From contig BBZU01000014.1 in assembly GCA_001304995.1 (NCBI GenBank), forward strand, positions 1-64,000: a stretch of 64,000 bases of DNA. The letters run 5' to 3'. Origin of the DNA: Clostridia bacterium UC5.1-1D10 (GTDB lineage: Bacteria > Bacillota > Clostridia > Lachnospirales > Anaerotignaceae). Of the stretch, positions 47,523 through 57,442 are shown one piece after another. The notes below the pieces were generated by a model. It was not told the DNA's origin, searched no databases, and saw only the letters and a program-made list of their open reading frames with translations. The position numbers and the translations under genes are program-made. The first letter of the stretch is position 1, and each line of letters starts with the position of its first letter.

Positions 47523-48203
47523 TCAGCACATGATGCGGCAGGCTGCATACTTGGAAAAAGCCTGTTCTTTTGTTTTCACCGTCAGTAAGGTACGGTTCAC
47601 AATATCTGGCAAATAATCGTCGTATTTCACTTCCATGACCACCCGATCCGGGAAAATGGCTGGAATGGACGGCAGATTTTCCGAGAAAAATAACTGGGGC
47701 TGATGGCAGCCACGAATCCGTCGGTCAAATGTCACACGGACATTCCCCGGTGCGTAAGTCAATGCCTCTCGGTCATAATCCACAATGACCGTAGGGCGGT
47801 AAATCCCCATCTGCATCCGCAGATATAATTCCCGCACCAGTGCCCGTTCGTCTTCTGCCATCCACCCAATGTCACCATCCAAAATCCGCTTGGTTTCCTC
47901 TGCTGTCACACGGCACTGGGTCTTGTTGCCTGCATTGTAGCGCTTGCTCTTTTTTTCCAGCCGGATAAAGCCGAAATTCCCGTCATAACAGCGGATACGA
48001 AATTTTTCTCGTACGCCCACACCATCCAGTTTTTCCCGCAAGGCTTTGTTATAGAAATTATCGAAATACAGGGAACGCACCAGATATCCCTTCTTGCCTC
48101 CATGGATATCCCGCTCCATAAACGCCGCCATACGAGCTGCCAGCATCCTGCTTTCCGCCGTCCCAACGGTATACTTCAGTTCCGCACGCCATTGTTCTTT
48201 CAT
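47523..48203 (-). CDS. VTC-domain protein (polyphosphate polymerase-like)
   Basis: 226 residues from the ATG at 48203 with GAGGTG upstream. The tunnel-fold basic and acidic residues of VTC domains are visible: RAELKYTVG, YLVRSLYFDN, KFRIRCYD, GFIRLEKKSK, RPTVIVDYDREAL and VVMEVKYDDYLPD. Related domains make polyphosphate from ATP. Membrane-linked bacterial versions next to DUF4956 and CotH have not been given a firm role. Confidence 0.87.
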   Translation of the reverse strand: MKEQWRAELKYTVGTAESRMLAARMAAFMERDIHGGKKGYLVRSLYFDNFYNKALREKLDGVGVREKFRIRCYDGNFGFIRLEKKSKRYNAGNKTQCRVTAEETKRILDGDIGWMAEDERALVRELYLRMQMGIYRPTVIVDYDREALTYAPGNVRVTFDRRIRGCHQPQLFFSENLPSIPAIFPDRVVMEVKYDDYLPDIVNRTLLTVKTKEQAFSKYAACRIMC

Positions 48204-48382
48204 CGCTCTCACCTCACATTCTGTATGTTTTAAAATCAATACAGCGTTTAGTATACGAGAAGATACTTAAATGGGTACTTAGGGAAAAATTAGAAAATCA
48301 TGAGAACTGTAAACAATATGTGAACAAAACATCCTTTTTTCCAGGAAAACGCCTCTGATTTCTAAAAAATATATTAGAAAAC

Positions 48383-48426
48383 ACAAAAAACGCGAAAGCC
48401 TCTGTCATACAGAAGCTCCCGCGTTT
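48383..48426 (-). terminator. terminator of EFR1 ferredoxin gene
   Basis: A hairpin closed by AACGCG / CGCGTT with inner pairs AGC-TCTG / CAGA-GCT. T run on the minus strand. The remaining 48204-48382 is AT-rich and carries the VTC promoter region; no gene seen. Confidence 0.7.
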
Positions 48427-48446
48427 TTTCTCAGGAAGCTATTTTC

Positions 48447-49262
48447 TTATACAAAATATTCGGGCAAAGATCTGCCTTCATACAATTCTTCCAGTTCTTC
48501 TTTGTGGTAGATGTAGCCGGGGTCGTCAAAATATTTCGCGCCGGAAGGACATTTCTTGATGCATGCGCAGCATTTGATGCAGATGCCTGTGCAGGAGAAG
48601 TCCACTTTATCAATGGAGCCCATGGGACAAACTTCCGCGCAGATGCCGCAGCCACAGCAAGCGTCGCCTGTTTTGGGTTTTACTTTACGGATGTCGATGG
48701 CATTGCCATAACGATCTCTGGGTGTGAAGTAAGGACGGATGGGATCTTCCCCTTTCACATAAGCAGGGCCGTCGTATTCCCAGCCGCTGTTGATTTTTTC
48801 CACAATTTTTTCTGCAAATTCATGCATGACTTTGTAGTCTTCTTCGTCGGGTCTGCCTGCGGACAGTTTTCTGGAGAAAGAATGTTCGCTGACAAAAGCA
48901 CCGCCGGCAATGGTACGGAAGCCATCGTCTTCCAGAATGTTCCGCAGTTCGATGAGGGCATCGTCGAAGTTGCGGTTGCCGAAGGATACCATAGGCACTG
49001 CATAAGCTTTGCCGCCCACAACGGTTTTCAGATAAGGCAGCAATACGTTGGGTACACGGCCCGCAATAACGGGAGTGCCAAAGAACACCAGATCTGTTTC
49101 GGTGAAGGCGATTTCTTTTTTCCGTACATCAGGCAGTGTAAAATCATATATTTCCACAGGAACGCCAAGGCTTTCTGCCACATGAGCGGATACAGTTCTC
49201 ACAGCTTTTTCAGTACCACCGGTGGGGCTGAAATACATGGCCCATACTTTTTTGATTTCCAT
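48447..49262 (-). CDS. EFR1-type flavodoxin/ferredoxin fusion protein
   Basis: 271 residues. N-terminal flavodoxin-like domain with FMN loop YFSPTGGTEKAV and VFFGTPVIAGRVPN, then two 4Fe-4S clusters: CCGCGICAEVCPMGSI and CTGICIKCCACIKKCPSGA. A low-potential electron carrier of anaerobes; the partner enzyme is not adjacent. Start ATG EIKKVW taken at 49262 behind AAAGGAG; an upstream in-frame ATG at 49271 is less well placed. Confidence 0.9.
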   Translation of the reverse strand: MEIKKVWAMYFSPTGGTEKAVRTVSAHVAESLGVPVEIYDFTLPDVRKKEIAFTETDLVFFGTPVIAGRVPNVLLPYLKTVVGGKAYAVPMVSFGNRNFDDALIELRNILEDDGFRTIAGGAFVSEHSFSRKLSAGRPDEEDYKVMHEFAEKIVEKINSGWEYDGPAYVKGEDPIRPYFTPRDRYGNAIDIRKVKPKTGDACCGCGICAEVCPMGSIDKVDFSCTGICIKCCACIKKCPSGAKYFDDPGYIYHKEELEELYEGRSLPEYFV

Positions 49263-49382
49263 TGTAAACAAAACTCCTTTCTCTCTCCCATATGAAATGT
49301 TCTTCTTTCATGATACTCTATCCCATGCCCTTTTTCAACCCACAGACAAAAAACCATGTTGTCCAGGCATCTTTCTTTTCCA

Positions 49383-49427
49383 CACAAAAAGCCGGAAATC
49401 TTCGACCACAATCGAATATTTCCGGCT
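49383..49427 (-). terminator. terminator of PrsA-like foldase gene
   Basis: AGCCGGAAATCTTCGA with TCGAATATTTCCGGCT (one internal mismatch pair); T run on the minus strand. Confidence 0.75.
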
Positions 49428-49431
49428 CGCA

Positions 49432-50433
49432 TCAATCTTGGAATGTTTCCATATTCTCCCACGCTTCGGGAATTCTTTCCACTTCCTGTGCCGCGATCAT
49501 TTCTGACAGACGGCTTTCCACATAAGCGGACTGTACCTGCTGGCGGTAAGCGTCTTCTGCCAGCTGTTTCACCTGCTCATCCGTAGGCGGGGTGATGGAT
49601 TCCACTTTCAGTATGAAATAACTGCCTCGTACCTCAATGGGGTCTGTGATCTCACCCAATGTGAGATTTTCCGATAACCCAAAGGTATTGTTCAGATAAT
49701 TCTGATACAGTGTCATCTGTCCATTGCCGCCGTTTTCCTTAGCGGAAGTGTCTGTGTCATAGGTTTCAAACAATGCAGCAAAATCCTCTCCGACTTTTGC
49801 CTTTTCGCTGACTTCTTTTGCCGTTGCCTCATCGTTCACCATGATGGTATCAATGGTGATCTGGGTATATTCCTCCCGCAAAGCGTCGGCGTTTTCCTGA
49901 TAATACTGTTCCATTTCATCAGCATTGACTTCACATTCTTTCGCCAATGTGTCATAGACCACAGAATACAGATAAGATTCTTCCATGAGGGTTTCCATCT
50001 GTTCTTCATCCACGCCCATTTTCGCCAAATCTTCCTCTGTCAGCTGACTGAGGAATTCCTCTGCCATAGTATGGGCTTCCGTTTTCTGGGCTTCTGTCAG
50101 AGAAATACCGTTTTCCTCCGCATACTGTTCTGCGGCAACCACACTCTGTATGGTGCTGAATGCCCGCTCCTGCACCAGCTCCGCCCCGGTCATGCCGTCA
50201 AAATCCATGCTCCAGACATCACTGCCTGCGGCGGAAACAAAGCTTTCGGTGCTGGTATAAAGATATACCATATATTCGGACTTCATGATTTCTCTGCCAT
50301 CTATACGCGCTATGACTTCATCGGAAAAAGAACCGCCGCAGCCTGTGAGCCATAAAAGCCCCGACAGCAGCAGGCACAATGCCCCCTTTGCTTTCTTTTT
50401 CATAAAAATCACACTCTCTTTTTTCGGTTTCAT
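49432..50433 (-). CDS. PrsA-like peptidyl-prolyl isomerase lipoprotein
   Basis: About 333 residues from the ATG at 50433 (AAGGGA eight bases upstream); the ATG at 50403 is the other possible start. Lipobox LLWLTGCGG, SurA_N-like domain (VIARIDGREIMKSEYMVYLY), then a parvulin-like region (TQITIDTIMVNDEATAKEVS, EKAKVGEDFAALFETYD, GEITDPIEVRGSYFILKVES). Helps exported proteins fold outside the membrane. Follows mfd by 36 bp, the conserved order pth-mfd-foldase of Clostridia. Confidence 0.9.
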   Translation of the reverse strand: MKPKKESVIFMKKKAKGALCLLLSGLLWLTGCGGSFSDEVIARIDGREIMKSEYMVYLYTSTESFVSAAGSDVWSMDFDGMTGAELVQERAFSTIQSVVAAEQYAEENGISLTEAQKTEAHTMAEEFLSQLTEEDLAKMGVDEEQMETLMEESYLYSVVYDTLAKECEVNADEMEQYYQENADALREEYTQITIDTIMVNDEATAKEVSEKAKVGEDFAALFETYDTDTSAKENGGNGQMTLYQNYLNNTFGLSENLTLGEITDPIEVRGSYFILKVESITPPTDEQVKQLAEDAYRQQVQSAYVESRLSEMIAAQEVERIPEAWENMETFQD

Positions 50434-50469
50434 GTCTTTTATCCCTTCTTTTTTTGTCCAAAAAGAAGG

Positions 50470-53400
50470 TTAGCTTTTATTATACACATTTTTTTCCGAA
50501 AAAACTATGCTTTCAGCCCTTGTAATAAACTTTTTAATATAGGGCACACCTTTGTTTTCCTCGCCCTTTTTCAGTCTGACGGTCACATAAGGCATAGCGC
50601 CAGCCGTAAAGAGATACCGTCCACGGCTTTCCGCAATGCACTTTGTGAGCTTTTCGGGGTCTAAAGGCGCATCGGGGCGGAATTCCACCAGAATGTTGCT
50701 GCCCTTCTGGTTGATGGCTGTGATGCCCAGCCGATGGGCTTCCGCTTTCAGCAGCACCATTTCCAGCAGGTTCTGGACGCTCTTTAGCAGATCACCATAG
50801 CGGTCTTCCAGTTCCTCCTGCATGTCGTAATATTCTTCCAAAGTCTGGATAGCGGCAATCTTCTTATACAAATCCATGCGCTGTTCCTGATTTTTGATAT
50901 AGAAATCAGGCAGATAAGCGTTGATATTCAAATCCACTGTGGTTTCAAATGTTTCTGCCACAGGTTCGCCTTTCAGGTTCTGAACTTCTTCTTCCAACAG
51001 ACGGCAGTACATGTCATAACCGACGGATTCCATATGTCCATGCTGTTCCGCCCCCAAAAGGTTTCCGGCACCGCGGATTTCCAGGTCACGCATGGCAACT
51101 TTGAAACCGGAGCCGAACTCCGTAAATTCCCGAATGGTCTGGAGGCGTTTTTCTGCCGCTTCTTTCAGCATCTTATCCCGTTTGTACATGAGATAAGCAT
51201 AGGCGGTGCGGTTGCTTCTGCCCACACGTCCACGAAGCTGATACAGCTGGGACAACCCCATACGGTCGGCATCCTGAATGATGATGGTATTCACGTTGGA
51301 AATATCCATGCCTGTTTCAATAATGGTGGTACATACCAGCACATCAATTTCACCGCTGATGAAGTCCTGCATGATATTTTCCAATTCTCGCTCTGACATC
51401 TGCCCATGGGCAAAGGCAACATTGGCTTCCGGTGCCAGATTCTGTACCCGGAAGGCTTCTTCTCCAATGGTTTCTACCCGATTGTAAAGATAAAAGACCT
51501 GCCCGCCCCGGCTCAATTCCCGGTGAATGGCTTCTCGAATGAATTCCGGGTTGTTTTCCATAACATAAGTCTGGATGGGACGACGTTCCTGCGGAGGTTC
51601 CTCCAGAATACTCATATCCCGGATGCCTGCTAAACTCATGTGCAGTGTTCTGGGAATGGGTGTTGCCGTCAATGTAAGCACGTCTACATTTTCCCGCAGA
51701 CGTTTCAGTTTTTCCTTATGAGCCACACCGAAACGCTGCTCCTCATCCACAATGACCAGACCCAAATCCTTGAATTTCACATCTTTGGACAGGATGCGAT
51801 GGGTACCGATGACAATATCGGAAAAGCCTTTTTCCAGTCCATTCAGACTTTCTTTCTGCTGTTTGGGTGTACGGAAACGGGACAGCAGTTCGATCTTCAC
51901 AGGGTAACCGGACATACGCTGTACAAAGGTATTATAATGCTGTTGTGCCAGAATGGTGGTAGGCACCAGATATGCCACCTGTTTTCCATCCTGCACGGCT
52001 TTGAAAGCGGCACGGATGGCAACTTCTGTTTTGCCATAGCCAACGTCGCCGCAGACCAGTCTGTCCATGACTTTGCCGCTTTCCATATCTTTTTCACATC
52101 TTCAATGGCGTTGAGCTGGTCATCTGTTTCATCAAAGGGAAAAGCTTCCTCAAACTCCCGCTGCCACAGGGTATCTGCCCCGTACACATGACCTTTTGCC
52201 GCCGCACGTTTGGCATAGAGGGCCACCAAGTCCTCCGCCAGTATCTTCACAGCAGTTCTAGCTTTCGCCTTTGCTTTCAGCCAATCCTGTCCACCCAGTT
52301 TATTCAGTCTGGGTGCAGCACCGCCGGAACCGATATATTTCTGAATCATATCCATCTGGCTGACAGGCACAAAGAGATTGCCCCCATCCCGATAGGAAAT
52401 TTTCATATAATCCTTCTGAACACCTTCCACGGAGATTTTCTCCAATCCTCGGAACACGCCGATACCGTGGTTATCGTGAACCACATAATCCCCAATGTGC
52501 AGGTCGGAAAAACTCTGGATGGCAACGCCGTTTTTCTTCTTTTTCTTCTTCCGTTTTTCTCCGCTCTTGCCGAAAATCTCGCTGTCGGAAAAAACAGCCA
52601 GACGGATATAGTCATACTGGAAGCCTTTGGACAGGGAACCTTTGGACACCAACACACTGCCGGGCACCATTTCTTTTTCCAAATCGTCCACATAAACGGC
52701 AGGCACATCCATTTCCGTCAATTCCGTTGCCATTCTCTGGGCACGGGTACCTGTCCCTGCCAGCACCAGAATCCGGTAATTCTGTTTTTTCAGATACTGC
52801 AATTCCTCACAGAACAGGTCTGCCCGTTTCTGGAAAGAAGGAATGGAGCGTACCGCAAAATCCGCCTGTGCTTTTGGCTGGAAGTGGGGTGTCCGCTGGG
52901 AAATCCCTGCCAAAAGGATGCGATCAAAGTCCTCTGCCTGCCGCAGAATATCTAGATAATCGAAAAGGAGTTTGCTCTGGGCAGGAAGCAAAAAGCCCTG
53001 GGCAATTCTGCCTTTCATGCTTTCCTCATATTCCTGCCGCAGGGTGTCCATGTGTTCTGCCAATCTCTGAGGTTCATCAAAACAAAGGATGGTGTCCTCT
53101 GGTAAATAGGACAGCAGACTTACCGTATCATCATAGAAATAGTTGATGAAACTGCCCACAGAAGCAAAACTGAGTTCCGAACGGAGCAGGTCAATATTTT
53201 CGCCAATATGCTCCTTCATTCGTTCCACACCGTCCTCCACGGTGCTTTTTTCCATTTTCTTCAGTGCTTTTTTGTAATCGGCTTCCATTTTATCCGCCGC
53301 TGCTTTTGCTGTTTCTTCGTCGTAGACCAGTTCCCGCATGGGGAAAATGGTCACAGTGTTCAATTTATCCACAGAACGCTGGCTCTGGGCATCCATGGTA

Positions 53401-54008
53401 CGGATGCTGTCGATTTCATCATCCCAAAACTCAATACGCACTGCATCATCTGCCGTCAGAGGGTATACGTCCAAAATCCCCCCACGGACAGCAAACTGAC
53501 CGGGACTTTCCACCAGCTCCGCCCGTTCATAGCCCATGAATACCAGCTGTTTTGTCAAGTCAGATAATTCCCGCACTTCCCCCACATGCAAAGTCAGGAG
53601 GAACGAAGCGAATACGTCTTTTTTGGGGTATCTGTCCAGAAGGGCTTCCACTGATGCCACAATGAGGGGGCATTTCCCCTCCAGCAATTTTTCCACCACC
53701 AGAAAACGCTGGCGGTTCATTTCCATGCTATGGACATCGGCGCTATAAAAGAGAATGTCCTTGGCAGGATAATACATGCCTGTCTTTGTAAAGAACTGCA
53801 TATCCTCCAGAATCTCTTTTGCTCGCACTTCGCTGTGAGTCAGAATCACCATGGGACGCTGCAAATGTTCCTGTACGCCATAAAGCAGATGATTTTTTTC
53901 CACGTCAATGACCCCTGTGGCAAACACAGGGGTATGTCCTTTGCGGATTTCATCCAGTAATGATTGATAGCTTTCCAGCTCCAACAGGGGCTCTGTCAGG
54001 CTTTTCAT
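50470..54008 (-). CDS. mfd: Transcription-repair coupling factor Mfd (frameshifted)
   Basis: Removes stalled RNA polymerase and recruits UvrA. In order: UvrB-like region, RNA-polymerase-interacting domain ([20 protein letters not shown]), translocase with Walker [20 protein letters not shown] box [23 protein letters not shown], helicase C motif [10 protein letters not shown], and TRCF domain. The frame breaks at 52090-52094, five A on the coding strand where six continue as [18 protein letters not shown]. Restored length 1179 residues. Start overlaps pth stop (ATGA). Confidence 0.95.
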
Positions 54009-54682
54009 GCTTCCACCTCTTTTTTGGTTTCCTCAGGCTTTTCCTGGGGTTCTTTTTTGGGCTTAGGCGCTTTGGGACGCTGGTTCATGCGGTTCATGGC
54101 ATCTGCCATACCACGGGAAAGAATCAGTTCCACTGCTTCCACTGCCTTATCCATACCGCTTTCCATAAGGGGCATAGCGTCTTTGTCGAATTTTGCCAGC
54201 ACATAATCCGCCAGATCCCAACCATTGGGTTTTTCGCCGATACCTACTTTGATGCGATAAAATACGTCTGTACCCATCTGCTGAATGATGTTGCGGATGC
54301 CGTTATGTCCGCCGTGGCTGCCTTTTTCTCTCAGACGAATCTGTCCAGCAGGCATAGAAGTATCGTCGTAAATCACCACAAAACGATCCTGAGGGATTTT
54401 ATAGAAATTGACGATTTCCCGGATGCTTTCACCGCTGAGGTTCATAAAGGTCTGGGGTTTCACCAGCAGCACCCGCTTTCCATTGATGGTGCCATCCCCA
54501 ATGAGCGCCTTCTGTTTAAACTTGGTCACATCAATATGATATTTCTCCGCCAGTCGGTCAATGACACAAAAACCAACATTATGTTTTGTTTCTGCGTATT
54601 CCCGTCCGGGATTGCCCAGACCTGCGATGACGAAAAATTCCTGTCCCTTATCCTGATTTTTAAAACGGTCAAAAAGTCCCAT
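54005..54682 (-). CDS. pth: Peptidyl-tRNA hydrolase with charged C-terminal tail
   Basis: 225 residues from the ATG at 54682 (GAGGAG upstream). Short lead MGLFDRFKNQDKGQEF, then GLGNPGREYAETKHNVGF with the catalytic His, KPQTFMNLSGESI, VIYDDTSMPAGQIRLREKG. The catalytic part ends near residue 200. The last ~25 residues are a Lys/Pro/Glu tail (RPKAPKPKKEPQEKPEETKK) not usual for the family. Recycles peptidyl-tRNA; coupled to mfd. Confidence 0.95.
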   Translation of the reverse strand: MGLFDRFKNQDKGQEFFVIAGLGNPGREYAETKHNVGFCVIDRLAEKYHIDVTKFKQKALIGDGTINGKRVLLVKPQTFMNLSGESIREIVNFYKIPQDRFVVIYDDTSMPAGQIRLREKGSHGGHNGIRNIIQQMGTDVFYRIKVGIGEKPNGWDLADYVLAKFDKDAMPLMESGMDKAVEAVELILSRGMADAMNRMNQRPKAPKPKKEPQEKPEETKKEVEA

Positions 54683-54854
54683 AGTTCCTCTCCTCTTATT
54701 TCTTTTCCACACGACACAAAGCCCTAATTTCAACGCATATGGGGGTGAGATTAGAGCTGTGCTTACTGATTTATAACTGCGGAAAGTATACCATACTTTT
54801 GGCTTGCCGTCAAAAGGCTAAGGAGAAAAAATGCCGCTCTTTTCCACAAAAAAC

Positions 54855-54892
54855 GCAAAAAAACGGGTAAGACCCATTTGGATCTTACCCGT
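54855..54892 (-). terminator. ldhA terminator
   Basis: ACGGGTAAGA (54863-54872) with TCTTACCCGT (54883-54892), T run on the minus strand. Confidence 0.85.
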
Positions 54893-54931
54893 ATATCTTC
54901 CTTTGACACGAAGGAAGTATTTTAGTCGGAA

Positions 54932-55912
54932 TTATTTTACTTCGTTTACCAGTTCTTCGCCAGCCAGGAAAGCTTTTGCGTTGTCCAGAGTAACTTTAGC
55001 CATCTGTTCCAGAGCTTCTTCTGTCAGGAATGCCTGGTGACCGGAAATCAGGATGTTTTCGTTAGCCAGCAGTCTTGCCAGTGTAGGATCGTGTTTTTCC
55101 AGGTTGCTTCTGTCTTCGAAGAAGTATTCATGTTCAACTTCGCAAACGTCCATACCTACGCCGCGAACTTTACCGGATTCTACTGCATCAGCCAGAGCTT
55201 CGGAGTCAACCAGACCGCCACGAGCTACGTTGATGAAGATTACGCCGTCTTTCATCTTAGCGAAAGCGTCTTTGTCAACCATATGTCTTGTAGCAGGCAT
55301 CAGAGGGCAATGGATGGAAATAACATCGGAACGAGCGTACAGTTCATCCAAGCTTACATATTCCAGACCCAGGTTAGGGTTGGGGAATGCATCATAAGCG
55401 ATGATGTTCATGCCGAAACCTTTCAGGATGTCGATCATGCACTGACCGATTTTACCTGTACCGATGATACCAGCTGTTTTGCCGTACAGAGCGATACCTG
55501 TCAGGCCAGCGATATCGAAGTTGAATTTTGTTGTTCTCTGATAGGACAGGTGGCATTTTCTGTTGATAGCCATCAGCAGAGCTGCGCCCTGTTCTGCTAC
55601 GGACTGAGGAGAGTAAGCGGGTACTCTCAGAACGGGCAGACCGCATTCTTTCGCAACTGCCAGATCAACGCTGTCGAAACCTGCGCAACGCAGCAGCAGA
55701 ACTTTGATACCCAGATCTTTCAGTTCACGGATAACTTCTGCGGGAACTTCGTCGTTAACGAAAGAGCATGTAGCGTCATGACCAGCTGCCAGATGAGCAG
55801 TAGCGGGTGTCAGTCTTTCGTTGAAGAATGTGATTTCATAACCGTATTTTTCAGCCATGGGACCGAAAGAATCTTTCCAGTAGGATTTTGTGTCAAAAAA
55901 TGCGATTTTCAT
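54932..55912 (-). CDS. ldhA: D-2-hydroxyacid dehydrogenase, D-lactate dehydrogenase type
   Basis: 326 residues from the ATG at 55912 with AGGAGG upstream. NAD loop GIIGTGKIGQCM, catalytic Arg in NVARGGLV, Glu in MDVCEVEHEYFF, His in SGHQAFLT. These match fermentative D-lactate dehydrogenase (pyruvate to D-lactate), although other 2-hydroxyacids are possible. Own consensus promoter and terminator, inserted between prs and pth. Confidence 0.9.
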   Translation of the reverse strand: MKIAFFDTKSYWKDSFGPMAEKYGYEITFFNERLTPATAHLAAGHDATCSFVNDEVPAEVIRELKDLGIKVLLLRCAGFDSVDLAVAKECGLPVLRVPAYSPQSVAEQGAALLMAINRKCHLSYQRTTKFNFDIAGLTGIALYGKTAGIIGTGKIGQCMIDILKGFGMNIIAYDAFPNPNLGLEYVSLDELYARSDVISIHCPLMPATRHMVDKDAFAKMKDGVIFINVARGGLVDSEALADAVESGKVRGVGMDVCEVEHEYFFEDRSNLEKHDPTLARLLANENILISGHQAFLTEEALEQMAKVTLDNAKAFLAGEELVNEVK

Positions 55913-55959
55913 TTCTAAATTCCTCCTAAAATTTTGATGTAATAGTAGAAAATGGATAG

Positions 55960-56053
55960 CTAACAGGATGTATGAATCCGTTAGGATATCAATATTTGCC
56001 ACACCTGTTTGTCTTGTTTTTAACAATATAATCTATTTTACTTATTTTGTCAA
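55960..56053 (-). promoter_or_regulatory. ldhA promoter and leader inverted repeat
   Basis: On the minus strand consensus -35 TTGACA (56048-56053), 17-bp spacer, -10 TATATT (56025-56030). In the leader lies CTAACAGGAT (6 nt) ATCCGTTAGG (55960-55985), nine of ten pairs, which may be an operator or RNA hairpin. It does not resemble a Rex site. Confidence 0.7.
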
Positions 56054-56285
56054 CCGACTTTCCGAAAAATTGTAAGTTTTGCCAGTGCCTTTTTCTTTGT
56101 GTATACAAAAAAACATATAGTTTCCATCAGAGCCTTTTTCCGTTTTTTGGACATAATTCCTCTCTTATTTCTTCGGCTCAAAAAGACCTGTTTTTTTGTG
56201 AAAAAGCAGAAGTTTTTCCAGATTTTTCTACCACTTTTTCCAATAGTTGGTTTTTAGAAAAATATTTCGATTCTGTCGTTTTTTA
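56054..56285. other. AT-rich intergenic stretch, no gene seen
   Basis: Upstream of the ldhA promoter and downstream of the prs terminator; T-rich, with no ribosome site or recognisable product on either strand. Confidence 0.6.
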
Positions 56286-56326
56286 TAAAAAAAACCACCT
56301 TTGCGGTATAACCGCAAAAGTGGTTT
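56286..56326 (-). terminator. prs terminator
   Basis: AACCACCTTTGCGGT pairs with ACCGCAAAAGTGGTT around a 3-nt loop; T run on the minus strand. Confidence 0.88.
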
Positions 56327-56365
56327 TGTAAGCTGATTTTACAGATTTTGACAAAAAACTGTTTT

Positions 56366-57325
56366 TTAGTCGAACAGCTGAGAAATGGAAACGCCTTCGT
56401 GGATGCATTTGATAGCGTTTGCAAACAGATCGTCAACAGATACGGATGTGATCTTGTCGATCTTCTTGTCTTCAGGCAGTTCGATGGTATCCAGAACCAG
56501 CAGTTCTGTGATAGCGGAATCCTGAATTCTCTGGATAGCAGGGCCGCTCAGTACAGCATGTGTACAGCAAGCGTCTACTTCCACAGCGCCTCTTTCTTTC
56601 AGAGCGTTTGCTGCGTTTGTGATAGTACCAGCTGTGTCGATCATGTCGTCAACCAGAATAACCTTTTTGCCTTTGACATCACCGATGATGTTCATGATTT
56701 CGCTGACATTTGCTTTAGGTCTGCGTTTGTCGATGATTGCCAGAGGAATGTTCAGTCTTTCTGCGAATGTTCTTGTTCTGGTAACGCTGCCCAGGTCGGG
56801 AGAAACTGCAACAAAGTTTTTCAGATCTTCGCCGTATTTCTTTTCATAGAAACCAGTCAGCAGAGGGCTGCCTACCAGGTTGTCTACGGGAATATCGAAG
56901 AAGCCCTGAATCTGTGCACAGTGCAGGTCCATTGTCAGCACACGGTTTGCGCCAGCGCTTGTCAGGATGTTTGCAACCAGTTTTGCACTGATGGGATCTC
57001 TTGCTCTTGCTTTTCTATCCTGTCTAGCGTAGCCGTAATAAGGCATAACAGCTGTGATTCTGCCTGCGGATGCACGTTTCATAGCATCGATCATGATCAG
57101 CAGTTCCATCAGGTTGTCGTTTACAGGATAAGAAGTGGACTGGATGATGAATACGTCAGCGCCACGGATGGTTTCGTTGATTTTAACGGAAATTTCGCCG
57201 TCGCTGAATTTTTCCACTTCTGCATCGCCCAACTTCAGACCCAGCTTCTTAGCGATGGATTCTGCCAGATCACGGTTGGAATTACAGGCAAATACTTTGA
57301 TATTACTGCCGGTTGAATAAATCAT
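56366..57325 (-). CDS. prs: Ribose-phosphate pyrophosphokinase
   Basis: 319 residues. [38 protein letters not shown] and PRPP loop [18 protein letters not shown]. Makes PRPP for nucleotide, His and Trp synthesis. Lies 117 bp after glmU, the conserved glmU-prs pair. Confidence 0.97.
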   Translation of the reverse strand: MIYSTGSNIKVFACNSNRDLAESIAKKLGLKLGDAEVEKFSDGEISVKINETIRGADVFIIQSTSYPVNDNLMELLIMIDAMKRASAGRITAVMPYYGYARQDRKARARDPISAKLVANILTSAGANRVLTMDLHCAQIQGFFDIPVDNLVGSPLLTGFYEKKYGEDLKNFVAVSPDLGSVTRTRTFAERLNIPLAIIDKRRPKANVSEIMNIIGDVKGKKVILVDDMIDTAGTITNAANALKERGAVEVDACCTHAVLSGPAIQRIQDSAITELLVLDTIELPEDKKIDKITSVSVDDLFANAIKCIHEGVSISQLFD

Positions 57326-57442
57326 GTTTGGTATCCCCCTACTTTTACTCTTGAACGTTTTTCTCGCCTTTGCAATAGCATACGTCGCTATATTATAATG
57401 TTACACCTATCTTCTGCCAATTTCAACACAAATCGACAGATT

